Shown: positions 24,769 through 33,290 of the stretch, in pieces
How positions within the stretch are numbered: position 1 is the first letter of the stretch
How the letters are laid out: each line of letters opens with the position of its first letter
NCBI GenBank assembly: GCA_012517955.1
Contig: JAAYTW010000215.1
Coordinates: 1 to 35,061, forward strand
Length of the DNA stretch: 35,061 nt
Origin: Candidatus Zixiibacteriota bacterium
GTDB taxonomy: Bacteria > Zixibacteria > MSB-5A5 > UBA10806 > 4484-95
Direction: 5' to 3'
Made by a program: the position numbers and the translations under genes
Notes under the pieces: model-generated
The model's database searches: none
What the model saw: only the letters and a program-made list of their open reading frames with translations
Told to the model about the DNA's origin: nothing

Positions 24769-25053
24769 ATGCCGGCAAAAAAAGAAATATCGGCTGGTTC
24801 ATTGCCAAAGCCTGGTTACGATGGAATTTGTCCGCAGTGCGGTCGGCCTACCCGCTTTCTGCACGCGGAACAGTTCCCTGGAGACGGTCCATTTATCGCT
24901 TATCAAGAACCTCTTGAGAAGCAAAAGATTCCGCTCGTACAGGTACGGAAAATGAAATGCAATCGCGACGATTGCCGCCAGCTGATAGTTACATTGGACT
25001 GCCCAACATTCAGCGGTATCCTTTATCCAAATCAGAATACATCTAAAAATTAG
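24769..25053 (+). CDS. Small protein with two Cys pairs, probable zinc-binding, unknown function
   Basis: The 94-residue product has Cys pairs CPQC (near 21-24) and CNRDDC (near 64-69), separated by about 40 residues, as expected for a single zinc site in a treble-clef or ribbon-like fold. I do not recognise the family. A strong GGAGG lies nine bases before the ATG at 24769; an ATG at 24761 is too close to it and is in another frame. It follows the site-2 protease by 89 bases on the same strand and is followed by a good terminator, so it is probably a real gene, perhaps cotranscribed with the protease. Confidence 0.7.
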   Translation: MPAKKEISAGSLPKPGYDGICPQCGRPTRFLHAEQFPGDGPFIAYQEPLEKQKIPLVQVRKMKCNRDDCRQLIVTLDCPTFSGILYPNQNTSKN

Positions 25054-25078
25054 TTAAATAGTTTATAACGAAATAAAA

Positions 25079-25105
25079 ACAGGCGGTCGGGATACGATCG
25101 CCTGT
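25079..25105. terminator. Bidirectional intrinsic terminator
   Basis: ACAGGCGGTC, a seven-base loop, GATCGCCTGT form a 10-bp stem with one G-T pair. T-rich sequence follows on both strands (TTTATTTAT on plus, TTTTTATTTC on minus). It lies between the convergent ends of the small Cys protein gene and rtcB and can stop both transcripts. Confidence 0.85.
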
Positions 25106-25126
25106 TTATTTATATTCGGTGATGGC

Positions 25127-26572
25127 TCACCCCTTGATATTGGCCAATGGTATAAAGCGCGCCACTTTAAGGGAAATCCCCAGTTTATGAACCGCGTTGA
25201 CCACCTGTTCGACGTTTTTATAGGCGAACCCAGCCTCCTCAGCCAAACCTTTTAACGAGGCGGTTCTCACCAGAATTCCCTGCGATTCCATCTGGGACCT
25301 TAAGGCCGCTCCCTGAATTCGTTTCATGGCGGCCGCCCGCGACATTGTGCGGCCGGCGCCGTGAAGTGTGCTACCGAAAGTTATTTCGCCGGATTTTTTC
25401 GTTCCAACCAAAAGATAGGATCCGGTCTGCATTGAGCCGCCGACCAAGACAGGTTGGCCGATAGCCCGATACATTTCCGGCAAGTCGGGCGAGCCAGGGC
25501 CAAATGCTCGAGTTGCGCCTTTTCGATGTACTATAACTTTTTCGTAGCCCTTTCCGGTATCGTGGCTTTCTATTTTGGCTATATTGTGGGCGACATCATA
25601 GATTAGCCGCATTTCGAGGTCTTCGGGCTTCTTGTGAAACACCCGCGAAAAGGCCTCCCGTATCCTGTGGGTTATTACCTGGCGGTTTGCGAAAGCGGCA
25701 TTGGCGGCGCAGGCCATCGCGCCATAATAGGCTTGACCCTCGGGCGAATCGAAAGGGGCGCACGCGAGTTCGCGGTCGTTGGTGTGGATACCATACCGTT
25801 TCATCGCCTGGCCAAAACTCTGTAGATAATCGGTTCCTATCTGATGGCCGAAACCGCGCGACCCGCAATGAACCATCACGGTAATTTGATTTTCCCGCTC
25901 AATTCCCATCATTTCGGCTGTTTTTTTATCGCATTCATCGTCGAAACTCGTCTTTTGGATTTCCAAATAATGATTACCGGAACCCAGCGTGCCGATTTGG
26001 TCAAAACCCCGTTCGCGGGCTTTGGCCGACACCGCTTGCGGCTTCGCGCCGGGAATTTGCCCGCGTTGTTCGGTAAAATCGATATCGCTTTCCCAGGCGT
26101 AGCCGTTTCTGTAACACCAAGATACCCCTTCTATCATTAAATTATCAAATTCCTTGTCGGTCAATTTCACAAAACCCGTTGAACCTACTCCGGAAGGAAC
26201 AAGCCTGAAAAGTGTGTCAATCAGTTCTTTTAATTTTGGTTTTAATTCATCCTCGGTCAGATTGGTTCTTATCAACCGCACGCCGCAGTTTATATCGAAA
26301 CCAATTCCGCCGGGCGAAATCACGCCGTCATTCAGACCAAAAGCGGCCACGCCGCCAATTGGGAAACCATAGCCGCGGTGACCATCGGGAATACAAACAG
26401 CATATTTACGGATACCGGGAAGACAGGCGACATTAGTTATTTGTTCGATTACGCCTTCATCGAGGTTTTTTAAGATATCCTCGGAGGCAATCAGTCTGGC
26501 CGGTACTTTCATTCCGGCTTTGGCTGAAGGAGGGATTTCCCAAGTAAATTCATCTATACGTTTCTTTTCCAT
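25127..26572 (-). CDS. rtcB: RNA-splicing ligase RtcB (3'-phosphate/5'-OH RNA ligase)
   Basis: RtcB joins RNA ends bearing 2',3'-cyclic phosphate or 3'-phosphate to 5'-OH ends, using GTP and manganese through a histidine-GMP intermediate. The 481-residue protein keeps all catalytic residues in place: Asp93 and Cys96 (GFDINCGVRL), His201 (LGSGNHYLE), His235 (VMVHCGSRG), His329 (DVAHNIAK), and His404, the guanylylated histidine, in STLHGAGRTMSR. Length and numbering are almost those of the archaeal enzyme. It follows archease by three bases and ends the twelve-gene operon. In bacteria it usually serves RNA repair; its natural substrate here is unknown. Confidence 0.97.
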   Translation of the reverse strand: MEKKRIDEFTWEIPPSAKAGMKVPARLIASEDILKNLDEGVIEQITNVACLPGIRKYAVCIPDGHRGYGFPIGGVAAFGLNDGVISPGGIGFDINCGVRLIRTNLTEDELKPKLKELIDTLFRLVPSGVGSTGFVKLTDKEFDNLMIEGVSWCYRNGYAWESDIDFTEQRGQIPGAKPQAVSAKARERGFDQIGTLGSGNHYLEIQKTSFDDECDKKTAEMMGIERENQITVMVHCGSRGFGHQIGTDYLQSFGQAMKRYGIHTNDRELACAPFDSPEGQAYYGAMACAANAAFANRQVITHRIREAFSRVFHKKPEDLEMRLIYDVAHNIAKIESHDTGKGYEKVIVHRKGATRAFGPGSPDLPEMYRAIGQPVLVGGSMQTGSYLLVGTKKSGEITFGSTLHGAGRTMSRAAAMKRIQGAALRSQMESQGILVRTASLKGLAEEAGFAYKNVEQVVNAVHKLGISLKVARFIPLANIKG

Positions 26573-26575
26573 GGC

Positions 26576-27001
26576 TTATAAATCCAAAATTACCCTAACC
26601 CTATAATAACCAGAGTCGTTTATTTCGATTTTCAATTTATGATAGGTGGCTGCCTTGACATCAATTTTCGGTTGATGTTTATCTCTATCAATCGGCTCAC
26701 CTATCGCTTTACAATATAAACTATAATTTCCGGAAATTTCGACAATAAATTTGCTGAAGAGCATTTTTTTCGTGTCCTTCAAATATATCAATTCGGATAA
26801 AAATCCGAATAGCAGGTCTTCAAGCGAATCCGCATTCAGGTTGAATTCAACAGGTATTTTGCTTTCAATCAGTCTGAGCTCGGAAATCGCTATAAAGACA
26901 GCTTTTCCGCACTCGATAAAAAGCGATTCGAGCGATTCGGCGAAGGCCTCGAATTCGAAATCGGCGGAGGCGCCATCCTCTATAACGCGAATCGGGGTCA
27001 T
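26576..27001 (-). CDS. Archease, RtcB guanylylation cofactor
   Basis: Archease speeds guanylylation of RtcB and lets it turn over repeatedly. The 141-residue protein matches the family length and motifs: an N-terminal strand with Asp14, the helix ESLESLFIECGKAV, LEDLLFGFLSELIYLKD, and the C-terminal VKAATYHKLKIE and RVILDL. The usual N-terminal HTAD motif is changed to ASAD: the metal-binding Asp is kept but the His is lost. It ends three bases before rtcB and starts one base after comF, so production with RtcB is nearly certain. Confidence 0.88.
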   Translation of the reverse strand: MTPIRVIEDGASADFEFEAFAESLESLFIECGKAVFIAISELRLIESKIPVEFNLNADSLEDLLFGFLSELIYLKDTKKMLFSKFIVEISGNYSLYCKAIGEPIDRDKHQPKIDVKAATYHKLKIEINDSGYYRVRVILDL

Positions 27002-27002
27002 A

Positions 27003-27764
27003 TCAACCGGCCTGTTTTCTGATATCAGCGCACGCCAGCGCGAAAACGGTTACTTTTAGGGCGCCCGCAGAATATAAAGCCCGGGAGGCTTCCCTGCTTG
27101 TAGCGCCGGTAGTAACGATATCATCGACCAGTAATATCGATTTCCCCCTCACGGAATCAATATCTTCGACGGCGAAAACATCTTTCACGTTCAACCAGCG
27201 TTCCTTTGCCGACAAATTGGCCTGGAGCCGGGTAGGCTTGATTTTATGGAGCAGATTCAGGTCTATCGGCGCGTTTATTATTGAGCCAATTTTCTCCGCT
27301 ATCAAATCAGATTGGTTGAAACCGCGATGTCGTTTATCCTTAGGGCGAAGCGGTATCGGCACAATCTTTTCGCAAGCGATTTTCGACAAGCGTTCACTCA
27401 TTACATTTAAAGCCATATCAATTAAAAAGGAGCCCAGCCTGATATCTCCCTGAAATTTGAATCCATGAATGAGCGATTTCACGGTTTCCGTATAGTCGCA
27501 CCAGTAAAACATCGACGGCATAGGATAACGATTATCTATCAAGCAGCCGCAGGCGATTGCTTGCGGGGCATGACAAATCAGACATACCGGCCCTTCGCCG
27601 TGGAAATCATTGACAAGCCGCAAGCGGCAGATATCACACAGAGGCAGATGGTTGTATTCGAGGTTGCGCCCGCATCCCGAACACAACGGGGACGAAATAA
27701 ACGCGAACAGGTCATCAAGAAGAAATCGCGATTTTTTAATTAATTCCGGAAGAAACCCGGGCAT
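27003..27764 (-). CDS. comF: ComF-family phosphoribosyltransferase-like protein
   Basis: The 253-residue protein has an N-terminal Cys-rich region (CSGCGRNL and CDICRLRL at about 32-51, then CLICHAPQAIACGC) likely to bind zinc, and a C-terminal type I phosphoribosyltransferase domain with the PRPP loop ILLVDDIVTTGATSREA. ComF proteins act in DNA uptake or in handling single-stranded DNA in several bacteria; GntX is a relative. No other competence genes are in the window. The ATG at 27764 lies 29 bases inside lgt, suggesting coupling, and archease follows after one base. Confidence 0.9.
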   Translation of the reverse strand: MPGFLPELIKKSRFLLDDLFAFISSPLCSGCGRNLEYNHLPLCDICRLRLVNDFHGEGPVCLICHAPQAIACGCLIDNRYPMPSMFYWCDYTETVKSLIHGFKFQGDIRLGSFLIDMALNVMSERLSKIACEKIVPIPLRPKDKRHRGFNQSDLIAEKIGSIINAPIDLNLLHKIKPTRLQANLSAKERWLNVKDVFAVEDIDSVRGKSILLVDDIVTTGATSREASRALYSAGALKVTVFALACADIRKQAG

Positions 27765-28557
27765 TTTTTCTTTTAAGATAGATAAACCACCAGGCCGCGA
27801 TAATCAGAAGACAGAGGCAAAGAAATTGGTTTCGTGAAAAATCGACGGAACCGATTCTTACAAAAACCATCGATTCTTCGTAGTAGCGAAAGAAATCGAT
27901 AATGAAACGCCAGATACTGTACATAGCAAGGCCGATCCAGAAAGTATAACCGTTGAAAGTCTTTTTACGCTCAAATAGAATCAATAATCCGGCCAGTAAA
28001 AAACCCGCGACAGACGAGAATATCTGTGTCGGCCAAATCGCGGTGTTAGGGAACACCCAGCCTGCCATTGAATCGGGAGGAAATACCACTCCACAACCGC
28101 AATGGGTAGGTTTGCCGAAGCAGCAACCGTTAAGAAAGCAGCCAATCCGGGTAATCCCTTCGCCAATGAAAAAAGACGGCGTCAAAGCATCGAGCAAGCC
28201 CCAGGGATAGACTTTGCGGATAATGAAATACAGAACAGCCGCGATAATCGCCAATACAAGTCCACCCATCATAGATAAGCCGGCGATTCCAATTTGGCCG
28301 GTACTCTGGAAAGGATTTATTGTATCTATCCAGTGTCCGGCGAATTCATCAGGATGGTATATCACGTAGAAAAAACGCGAACCGACGATGGCCGCCACCA
28401 TGACAATAAAACATAAATCTATCATCACTTTTTCGCTGTAACCGGCTTTCTTAGCGCGCCGGACCGCGAGCCACACGCCGACAAAAAACGAAATGGCCAG
28501 CATCAATCCATAAGCTTTAACAGAAAACGGGCCAAAATGAAATAATTCTGGATGCAT
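27736..28557 (-). CDS. lgt: Prolipoprotein diacylglyceryl transferase
   Basis: Lgt moves a diacylglyceryl group from phosphatidylglycerol to the lipobox cysteine of prolipoproteins, the first step of lipoprotein maturation, in the inner membrane. The 273-residue protein has about seven hydrophobic segments. The signature region GEGITRIGCFLNGCCFGKPT corresponds to the Lgt motif with the essential Arg. The N-terminal HPELFHFGPFSVKAYGLML is typical. It starts one base after rodA and overlaps comF by 29 bases. It gives a cellular route for lipidating proteins such as the 9956-10720 product. Confidence 0.96.
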   Translation of the reverse strand: MHPELFHFGPFSVKAYGLMLAISFFVGVWLAVRRAKKAGYSEKVMIDLCFIVMVAAIVGSRFFYVIYHPDEFAGHWIDTINPFQSTGQIGIAGLSMMGGLVLAIIAAVLYFIIRKVYPWGLLDALTPSFFIGEGITRIGCFLNGCCFGKPTHCGCGVVFPPDSMAGWVFPNTAIWPTQIFSSVAGFLLAGLLILFERKKTFNGYTFWIGLAMYSIWRFIIDFFRYYEESMVFVRIGSVDFSRNQFLCLCLLIIAAWWFIYLKRKNARVSSGIN

Positions 28558-28558
28558 A

Positions 28559-29773
28559 TTAATACTCCTGCCAATCGCGATTTATCGCTAAAATTACTCC
28601 AATCAACGCCCAGTTGTAAAGCATCGACGAACCGCCGTAGCTAACAAAAGGCAACGGGACGCCTGTCACCGGCATCAAACCGACGGTCATACCGATGTTG
28701 ACCAGCGTTTGAAAGGCCACCGCTCCCGTAAGGCCGGCGGCCACGTAGCTATTAAAGGGGTTTCGAGCTTTGTAGGCAACCATAAATCCGCGAACGATTA
28801 TCAACGAAAAAAGCAGTAACACCATTATGCTTCCCACAAATCCCAATTCTTCGGAAATAACCGAATAAATGAAATCGGTATGACGTTCCGGCAAATAATC
28901 GAGTTTGGTTTGCGTGCCTTTCATGAATCCGCGGCCGATAATGCCTCCCGAACCAATGGCGATTTTTGATTGAATCACATGATAACCGGAACCGCTTGGG
29001 TCTTGTCCCGGGTCAAGAAACGTCAAAACGCGCTGACGTTGATATTCGTGTAAGCGGTTCCAAAGATACGGCGTAGCCATCCCGAAACCGATAAATACCA
29101 ATAAAAACAAAATGCTGATGGTGATTCCCGGACGAGAAATATATAAAAGCATTAAAAACGCGGCAAACGCGAAAATCCAGGTTACCCAATGAAACGCCGT
29201 AATCAGACTGATAACCGGTGAGACAATCAAAATTATGCGGGATATGGGCATGCCGGTCCAGACAAGCAAGGTCAAATAAGTGGCCAATCCGACAAGCGAA
29301 CTTCCCAAATCAGGCTGTTTAACAATCAGCAATGTTGGGATAATTACGATAAGGAGAGCGATTACAATCGTGGAGAATTTTTTGATTTTCAACTGCCGAT
29401 AGACGAAAAACCTCGAAAGCACGATACAAACGGCGAATTTGGCGAATTCGGCCGGTTGCAAACCTAAGCCGCCGATATTAAACCATCTGGCGGCGCCGCT
29501 TTTGGATACAAACAAAACCAAAACAAGAAGGAAAATGGCCGCGCCATAATAAACATATGCCATAACTTCATGGACCTTCAATGGAATAAAATATAGAACG
29601 ATTGCCAGTCCGATTCCGAGCATCAGCCATAGTATTTGTTTTTCGAAATAAGTATGTTCGGCGGTAATAGCGGAGTTTTTAGTGGCGCTATAAATAAAAA
29701 TTATCCCTATTATAGACAGAATTATCGGGACAAAAGCCAAAATCGAATCTAATTTTAAACGCGATATTTTCAT
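28559..29773 (-). CDS. rodA: Rod-shape peptidoglycan glycosyltransferase RodA (SEDS)
   Basis: RodA polymerises lipid II into glycan strands during side-wall growth, working with PBP2. The 404-residue protein has about ten membrane segments and SEDS motifs such as KQPDLGSSLVG, the extracellular loop with the HTDFIYSVISEELGFVG segment and the C-terminal GVPLPFVSYGGSSMLYNWA. The start overlaps the mrdA stop as ATGA (29773-29770). It is cotranscribed with mrdA, its known partner, and with mreC and mreD. Confidence 0.97.
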   Translation of the reverse strand: MKISRLKLDSILAFVPIILSIIGIIFIYSATKNSAITAEHTYFEKQILWLMLGIGLAIVLYFIPLKVHEVMAYVYYGAAIFLLVLVLFVSKSGAARWFNIGGLGLQPAEFAKFAVCIVLSRFFVYRQLKIKKFSTIVIALLIVIIPTLLIVKQPDLGSSLVGLATYLTLLVWTGMPISRIILIVSPVISLITAFHWVTWIFAFAAFLMLLYISRPGITISILFLLVFIGFGMATPYLWNRLHEYQRQRVLTFLDPGQDPSGSGYHVIQSKIAIGSGGIIGRGFMKGTQTKLDYLPERHTDFIYSVISEELGFVGSIMVLLLFSLIIVRGFMVAYKARNPFNSYVAAGLTGAVAFQTLVNIGMTVGLMPVTGVPLPFVSYGGSSMLYNWALIGVILAINRDWQEY

Positions 29774-31551
29774 GCTATCGGTTTTGTCGGGATTTTAAAA
29801 TAATATTGCAAGATTCGTTTGGCCAAAGGCGCGGCAACCGTGCTGCCGTGTCCGGCGTTTTCCACCAGTACCGCTATTGATATTTCGGGGTTTACCGCCG
29901 GCGCGATGCAAACGAACCAGGAGTGTTCTTTCCCGTGGGGATTTTGCGCCGTTCCGGTTTTTCCGGCCACTGATATTCCCGGAAGCTGAACGCCTCGGGC
30001 CGTGCCACCACCCTCCTCCGTTACGCCGGTCATGGCTTCAACCAAGAAATCAAGCTGGGCCTGAGTCAAGGGAAGTTTACCTGTTTCTTTGGGCGATATA
30101 ATAGTTTCGGTACCGTAGCTATCGGTAATTTTTTTTACGATTTGAGGTTGATAGATAGTGCCGCCGTTTCCCACGGCAGCGTACAAAGTCGCCATCTGAA
30201 CAGGCGTAACCAAGACTTCCCCCTGTCCAATGGCCAGGTTTACGATAAATATTTTTGTCCAGCCGTTCTTGCCGTAACGGTTATCATAGTATTTAATTGA
30301 AGGCGAATTGCCCGGTTTCTCGCCTGGGATATCGATTCCTGTCAATTGTCCGAGATGGCACATCGGCATGAATTTTTCCCAGAGTTCCATGCCGCAGGCA
30401 AGCCCCATTTGATAAAAATAAATATCGCACGATTGGACAATAGCGCCATGCAAATCAAGGCGTCCGTGTCCCTCGGGACGCCAGCACTTAAAAACACGGT
30501 TACCAAACCGTTTGGCGCCGCGGCATGCATCGAAACCGCGTTCGGCGCTGACCTTATCGAAGTAAAGCGCCATACCGGCGGTAAAGATTTTCATCGTCGA
30601 ACCCGGCGGGTAGGTTGCTTGTATGCCGCGATTTAAAAGCGGGTGGGCCGGATCGTTTACGATTTCATTCCATTTATCGGGCGAGATGAATCCCGAAAAC
30701 AGGTTGGCGTCAAATTCGGGCGAAGAAGCCAGGGTCAATACGCCGCCGGTATTAACATCCATAACAACGACGGCCCCTTGACCGCACGAATCTAAAAGGT
30801 GGTCGGCCAGCTTCTGCATTTCCAAATCTATATTAAGTGTCAAGGTGGCTCCGCTAATCGGTTCGACATCCTCTTTTTCCGGGTATTTTCCCAATACCCT
30901 GCCTTGCGCGGTCACCTCCAGATAAGAAAGTCCATCTCGGCCTCTCAGGTAACTATCGTACTGTTTTTCAATACCTTTTTTGCCTACCAGATCGCCGCTT
31001 CGATAATCGGGATTTGTTTCGATTTCTTTGTCGTAAACTTCGCCTATATAACCAAGGAAATGCGAGCCGATACCACTATCGGGATACATCCGGGTGGGTT
31101 CAATCTGAAAAGCGACTCCAGGCAAGTCCAGCGAGTGTTCTTCCAATATGCTCAAGGTCGTAAAATCGATATCGCGGCGAAGTCTAATCGGCAGGAATTT
31201 ATTTTTCCAGTTGGCGACAATGGTATTTTGAAGATAGGTTTTGTCCACATTAAGGAAATTAGCCAACTTGGCGGCGACCAATTTTATATCAGGCACCTGA
31301 TACGGGACCAGATACATCGAGTAAGACGGCCTGTTACGAACGATGATGTTCCCGAACCTATCGAGGATTATACCGCGAGGAGCTTTAATCGGGACGATAC
31401 GGACGCTGTTTTCCAAAGACGCTCTACGGTAATAAGATGCGGAGAATATCTGCATGGCCGAGAGTTTTATAAAAATGGCGATGGCTATTAATAAATATAC
31501 CGCCATCAATACTTTAAAATTGAATTTGCGGTCCAGTCGCTGGTCAACCAT
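29770..31551 (-). CDS. mrdA: Penicillin-binding protein 2 (elongation transpeptidase)
   Basis: PBP2 crosslinks peptidoglycan during elongation. The 593-residue protein has one N-terminal membrane anchor (about 12-35), the dimerisation/pedestal region (about 50-230) with the APRGIILDRFGN motif, and a transpeptidase domain with catalytic Ser318 in STMK (318-321), the SCD motif (374-376; SxD is usual for PBP2) and KTGT (531-534). The start shares one base with the mreD stop. It overlaps rodA by four bases. All catalytic residues are present. Confidence 0.97.
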   Translation of the reverse strand: MVDQRLDRKFNFKVLMAVYLLIAIAIFIKLSAMQIFSASYYRRASLENSVRIVPIKAPRGIILDRFGNIIVRNRPSYSMYLVPYQVPDIKLVAAKLANFLNVDKTYLQNTIVANWKNKFLPIRLRRDIDFTTLSILEEHSLDLPGVAFQIEPTRMYPDSGIGSHFLGYIGEVYDKEIETNPDYRSGDLVGKKGIEKQYDSYLRGRDGLSYLEVTAQGRVLGKYPEKEDVEPISGATLTLNIDLEMQKLADHLLDSCGQGAVVVMDVNTGGVLTLASSPEFDANLFSGFISPDKWNEIVNDPAHPLLNRGIQATYPPGSTMKIFTAGMALYFDKVSAERGFDACRGAKRFGNRVFKCWRPEGHGRLDLHGAIVQSCDIYFYQMGLACGMELWEKFMPMCHLGQLTGIDIPGEKPGNSPSIKYYDNRYGKNGWTKIFIVNLAIGQGEVLVTPVQMATLYAAVGNGGTIYQPQIVKKITDSYGTETIISPKETGKLPLTQAQLDFLVEAMTGVTEEGGGTARGVQLPGISVAGKTGTAQNPHGKEHSWFVCIAPAVNPEISIAVLVENAGHGSTVAAPLAKRILQYYFKIPTKPIA

Positions 31552-32048
31552 TAAAACATATTCCTGAAAATATATCTATATTGAATCAACAGAAAAGTAA
31601 CGATCCCGACGGCTGTCGAGTAAAGAGTCGTTATCAACGTATGAGAAAGAATAAAACCAAAATCCCCGCTAAGCATATCGAAACGACTAAAGGACAGGAA
31701 TAACAACGTATAAATAAAACTAACGATTAAAAGCGTCAAAAAACGCAACGGCATCGATTCAATGACGAATTTCCCTTTAAGAGTGGACAAGCCAAGAGAG
31801 AAAAAGGCCAGAAGTAACGCCGCCCAACCGAAATCTGCCGGCGATATTATTCCCACGAATGCGCCGCAGGCAAAACCAAACAACATAGCGGTTCGCGGTT
31901 GTTTAACCAAAGCAATCCAAAGGCTGATAATTAAAGCCATATCGGCTGTTGCGCCGGCGATAGTGATGCGGGGAGCCACAATTATTTGAAAAAACAAAAC
32001 GAATATTATGGCGAACGCGTATTCGAAATTTACGATTTTATTGACCAT
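31551..32048 (-). CDS. mreD: Rod shape-determining protein MreD
   Basis: MreD is a small inner-membrane protein of the elongasome. The 165-residue sequence is almost entirely hydrophobic with five or six membrane segments, and has the expected features: ISLWIALVKQPRTAMLFGFA and the FVGIISPADFGWAALL loop. The sequence alone is weakly conserved across bacteria, but position between mreC (11-base overlap) and mrdA (one-base overlap) settles it. Confidence 0.92.
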   Translation of the reverse strand: MVNKIVNFEYAFAIIFVLFFQIIVAPRITIAGATADMALIISLWIALVKQPRTAMLFGFACGAFVGIISPADFGWAALLLAFFSLGLSTLKGKFVIESMPLRFLTLLIVSFIYTLLFLSFSRFDMLSGDFGFILSHTLITTLYSTAVGIVTFLLIQYRYIFRNMF

Positions 32049-32826
32049 AGAGGATAACGAACACCTCCTCCAGCGACCAAAACTGCACGGCTGGCTTCAC
32101 CAATATCTCTTTAAAAAGCGATCCAGTCTGGTTTTTGGCGTATACCACCGTTCCCACTTGAATCCCAGGAGGGAATATGCCTCCGAAACCGGAAGAAACG
32201 ATAGTGTCGCCAACAGCTAATTGACTTTCGACCGGCACCTCACCCATCTGAAGCAGTTTTCCGCCGCGCCAGCGGATTATTCCCTGGGTCCGCGTATTTT
32301 GGTCAATCGCCGACACGCGGCAGTTATGGTCGGTCAGCAATTGCACCATACATGAATTCTGAGTGACAGCTATAGTTTTGCCAACTATCCCGTCCGCAGT
32401 AACAACCGGATTATTCACTCGTACGCCCCGGTTCGCGCCGACATTAATCAAAATTGATTTGGCATTGGGGTTGTTTCCAATGCCGATTACTTTGGCCGGA
32501 ACCAGCGTGTAGGGCATGTGAATATTGAAATCAAGCATCTTTCTCAAGCGGGCGTTCTCGGCGCGTTCTTCGGCAAAACTCGCCACTTGAACCGATAGTT
32601 CGGCCAGCTTTTGATTTAATAGTATGTTTTGTTTTTTCGCTGTAGCAATATCGTTTAAAAATCCGTCGAAAGCCGTAAGTGGGAAATATAAAGTATTGAT
32701 AACGGCGGTCGAGATGGAAGTTTTAATATCGAGCGGAATAGCGATAAATATAATAGAAAGCAGGAAAATTCCCGCAATCCACAGGAAGTTTCTATTTCTT
32801 ATAAGATTTAATATAAATCCGAACAT
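32038..32826 (-). CDS. mreC: Rod shape-determining protein MreC
   Basis: MreC is a periplasmic scaffold of the elongasome that activates PBP2. The 262-residue protein has one N-terminal membrane segment (about 12-35), a coiled coil (about 62-95) and a C-terminal beta-domain with KVIGIGNNPNAKSILINVGA, VVTADGIVGKTI and LLTDHNCRVSAI. Its start shares one base with the ptsN-like stop. The usual upstream partner mreB is not adjacent; a PtsN-like gene holds that place. Confidence 0.96.
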   Translation of the reverse strand: MFGFILNLIRNRNFLWIAGIFLLSIIFIAIPLDIKTSISTAVINTLYFPLTAFDGFLNDIATAKKQNILLNQKLAELSVQVASFAEERAENARLRKMLDFNIHMPYTLVPAKVIGIGNNPNAKSILINVGANRGVRVNNPVVTADGIVGKTIAVTQNSCMVQLLTDHNCRVSAIDQNTRTQGIIRWRGGKLLQMGEVPVESQLAVGDTIVSSGFGGIFPPGIQVGTVVYAKNQTGSLFKEILVKPAVQFWSLEEVFVILYGQ

Positions 32827-33281
32827 TATTCGTCGGAATCAAGTACCTCAATCAGATCTTCTTTATATTTCGCCTTGAGGAGTTTTTGCCGATTTTTCTC
32901 ATTTTTCATTAAAAACGACAGTTTGGCCATAACGTTAAGATGGGCTCCGATGGCATCCTCGGGCGCCGCAATCAAGAAAAACAGGTTGACCGGTTTTCTA
33001 TCCATAGACTCGAAGTCAACGCCTTCGGTTTTTCTGCCAAATGCGATAACCACACCCCTGACCGATTTGGTTTTGGCGTGGGGAAACGCGACATTGTAGC
33101 CGACTCCGGTGGTAACGAGTTTTTCACGTTCCAGCACCGATTTGAGCAACTCCTCTTTATTTTTAACTAAATCGGAATTTCCCGCCAATTCGACCAGTTC
33201 CTTGATGATTTCTTCTTTATTATTCCCTTTTAGGTCGAATGATATCAATTTATCGTCAATAAATCGGGATAGCTTTATCAT
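32826..33281 (-). CDS. ptsN: PtsN-like EIIA domain protein (nitrogen-PTS type)
   Basis: A 151-residue EIIA-fructose/Ntr type domain. The phospho-acceptor is His68 in VAFPHAKT, followed by KTEGVDFESMDRKPVNLFFL and the family segment APEDAIGAHLNVMAKLSFLM. EIIANtr proteins are regulatory phospho-carriers, often affecting envelope or potassium functions, without transporter partners. AAGGAGG four bases before the ATG at 33281 gives a strong start, suggesting higher translation or a local control point within the operon. It lies nine bases after the Trm112-like gene. Confidence 0.9.
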   Translation of the reverse strand: MIKLSRFIDDKLISFDLKGNNKEEIIKELVELAGNSDLVKNKEELLKSVLEREKLVTTGVGYNVAFPHAKTKSVRGVVIAFGRKTEGVDFESMDRKPVNLFFLIAAPEDAIGAHLNVMAKLSFLMKNEKNRQKLLKAKYKEDLIEVLDSDE

Positions 33282-33290
33282 TTTTCCTCC

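Noticed and set aside
30799-31491. Plus-strand open frame of 230 codons
   Set aside because: It is antisense to mrdA, which has complete catalytic motifs. The long frame is a by-product of the coding strand's codon bias.
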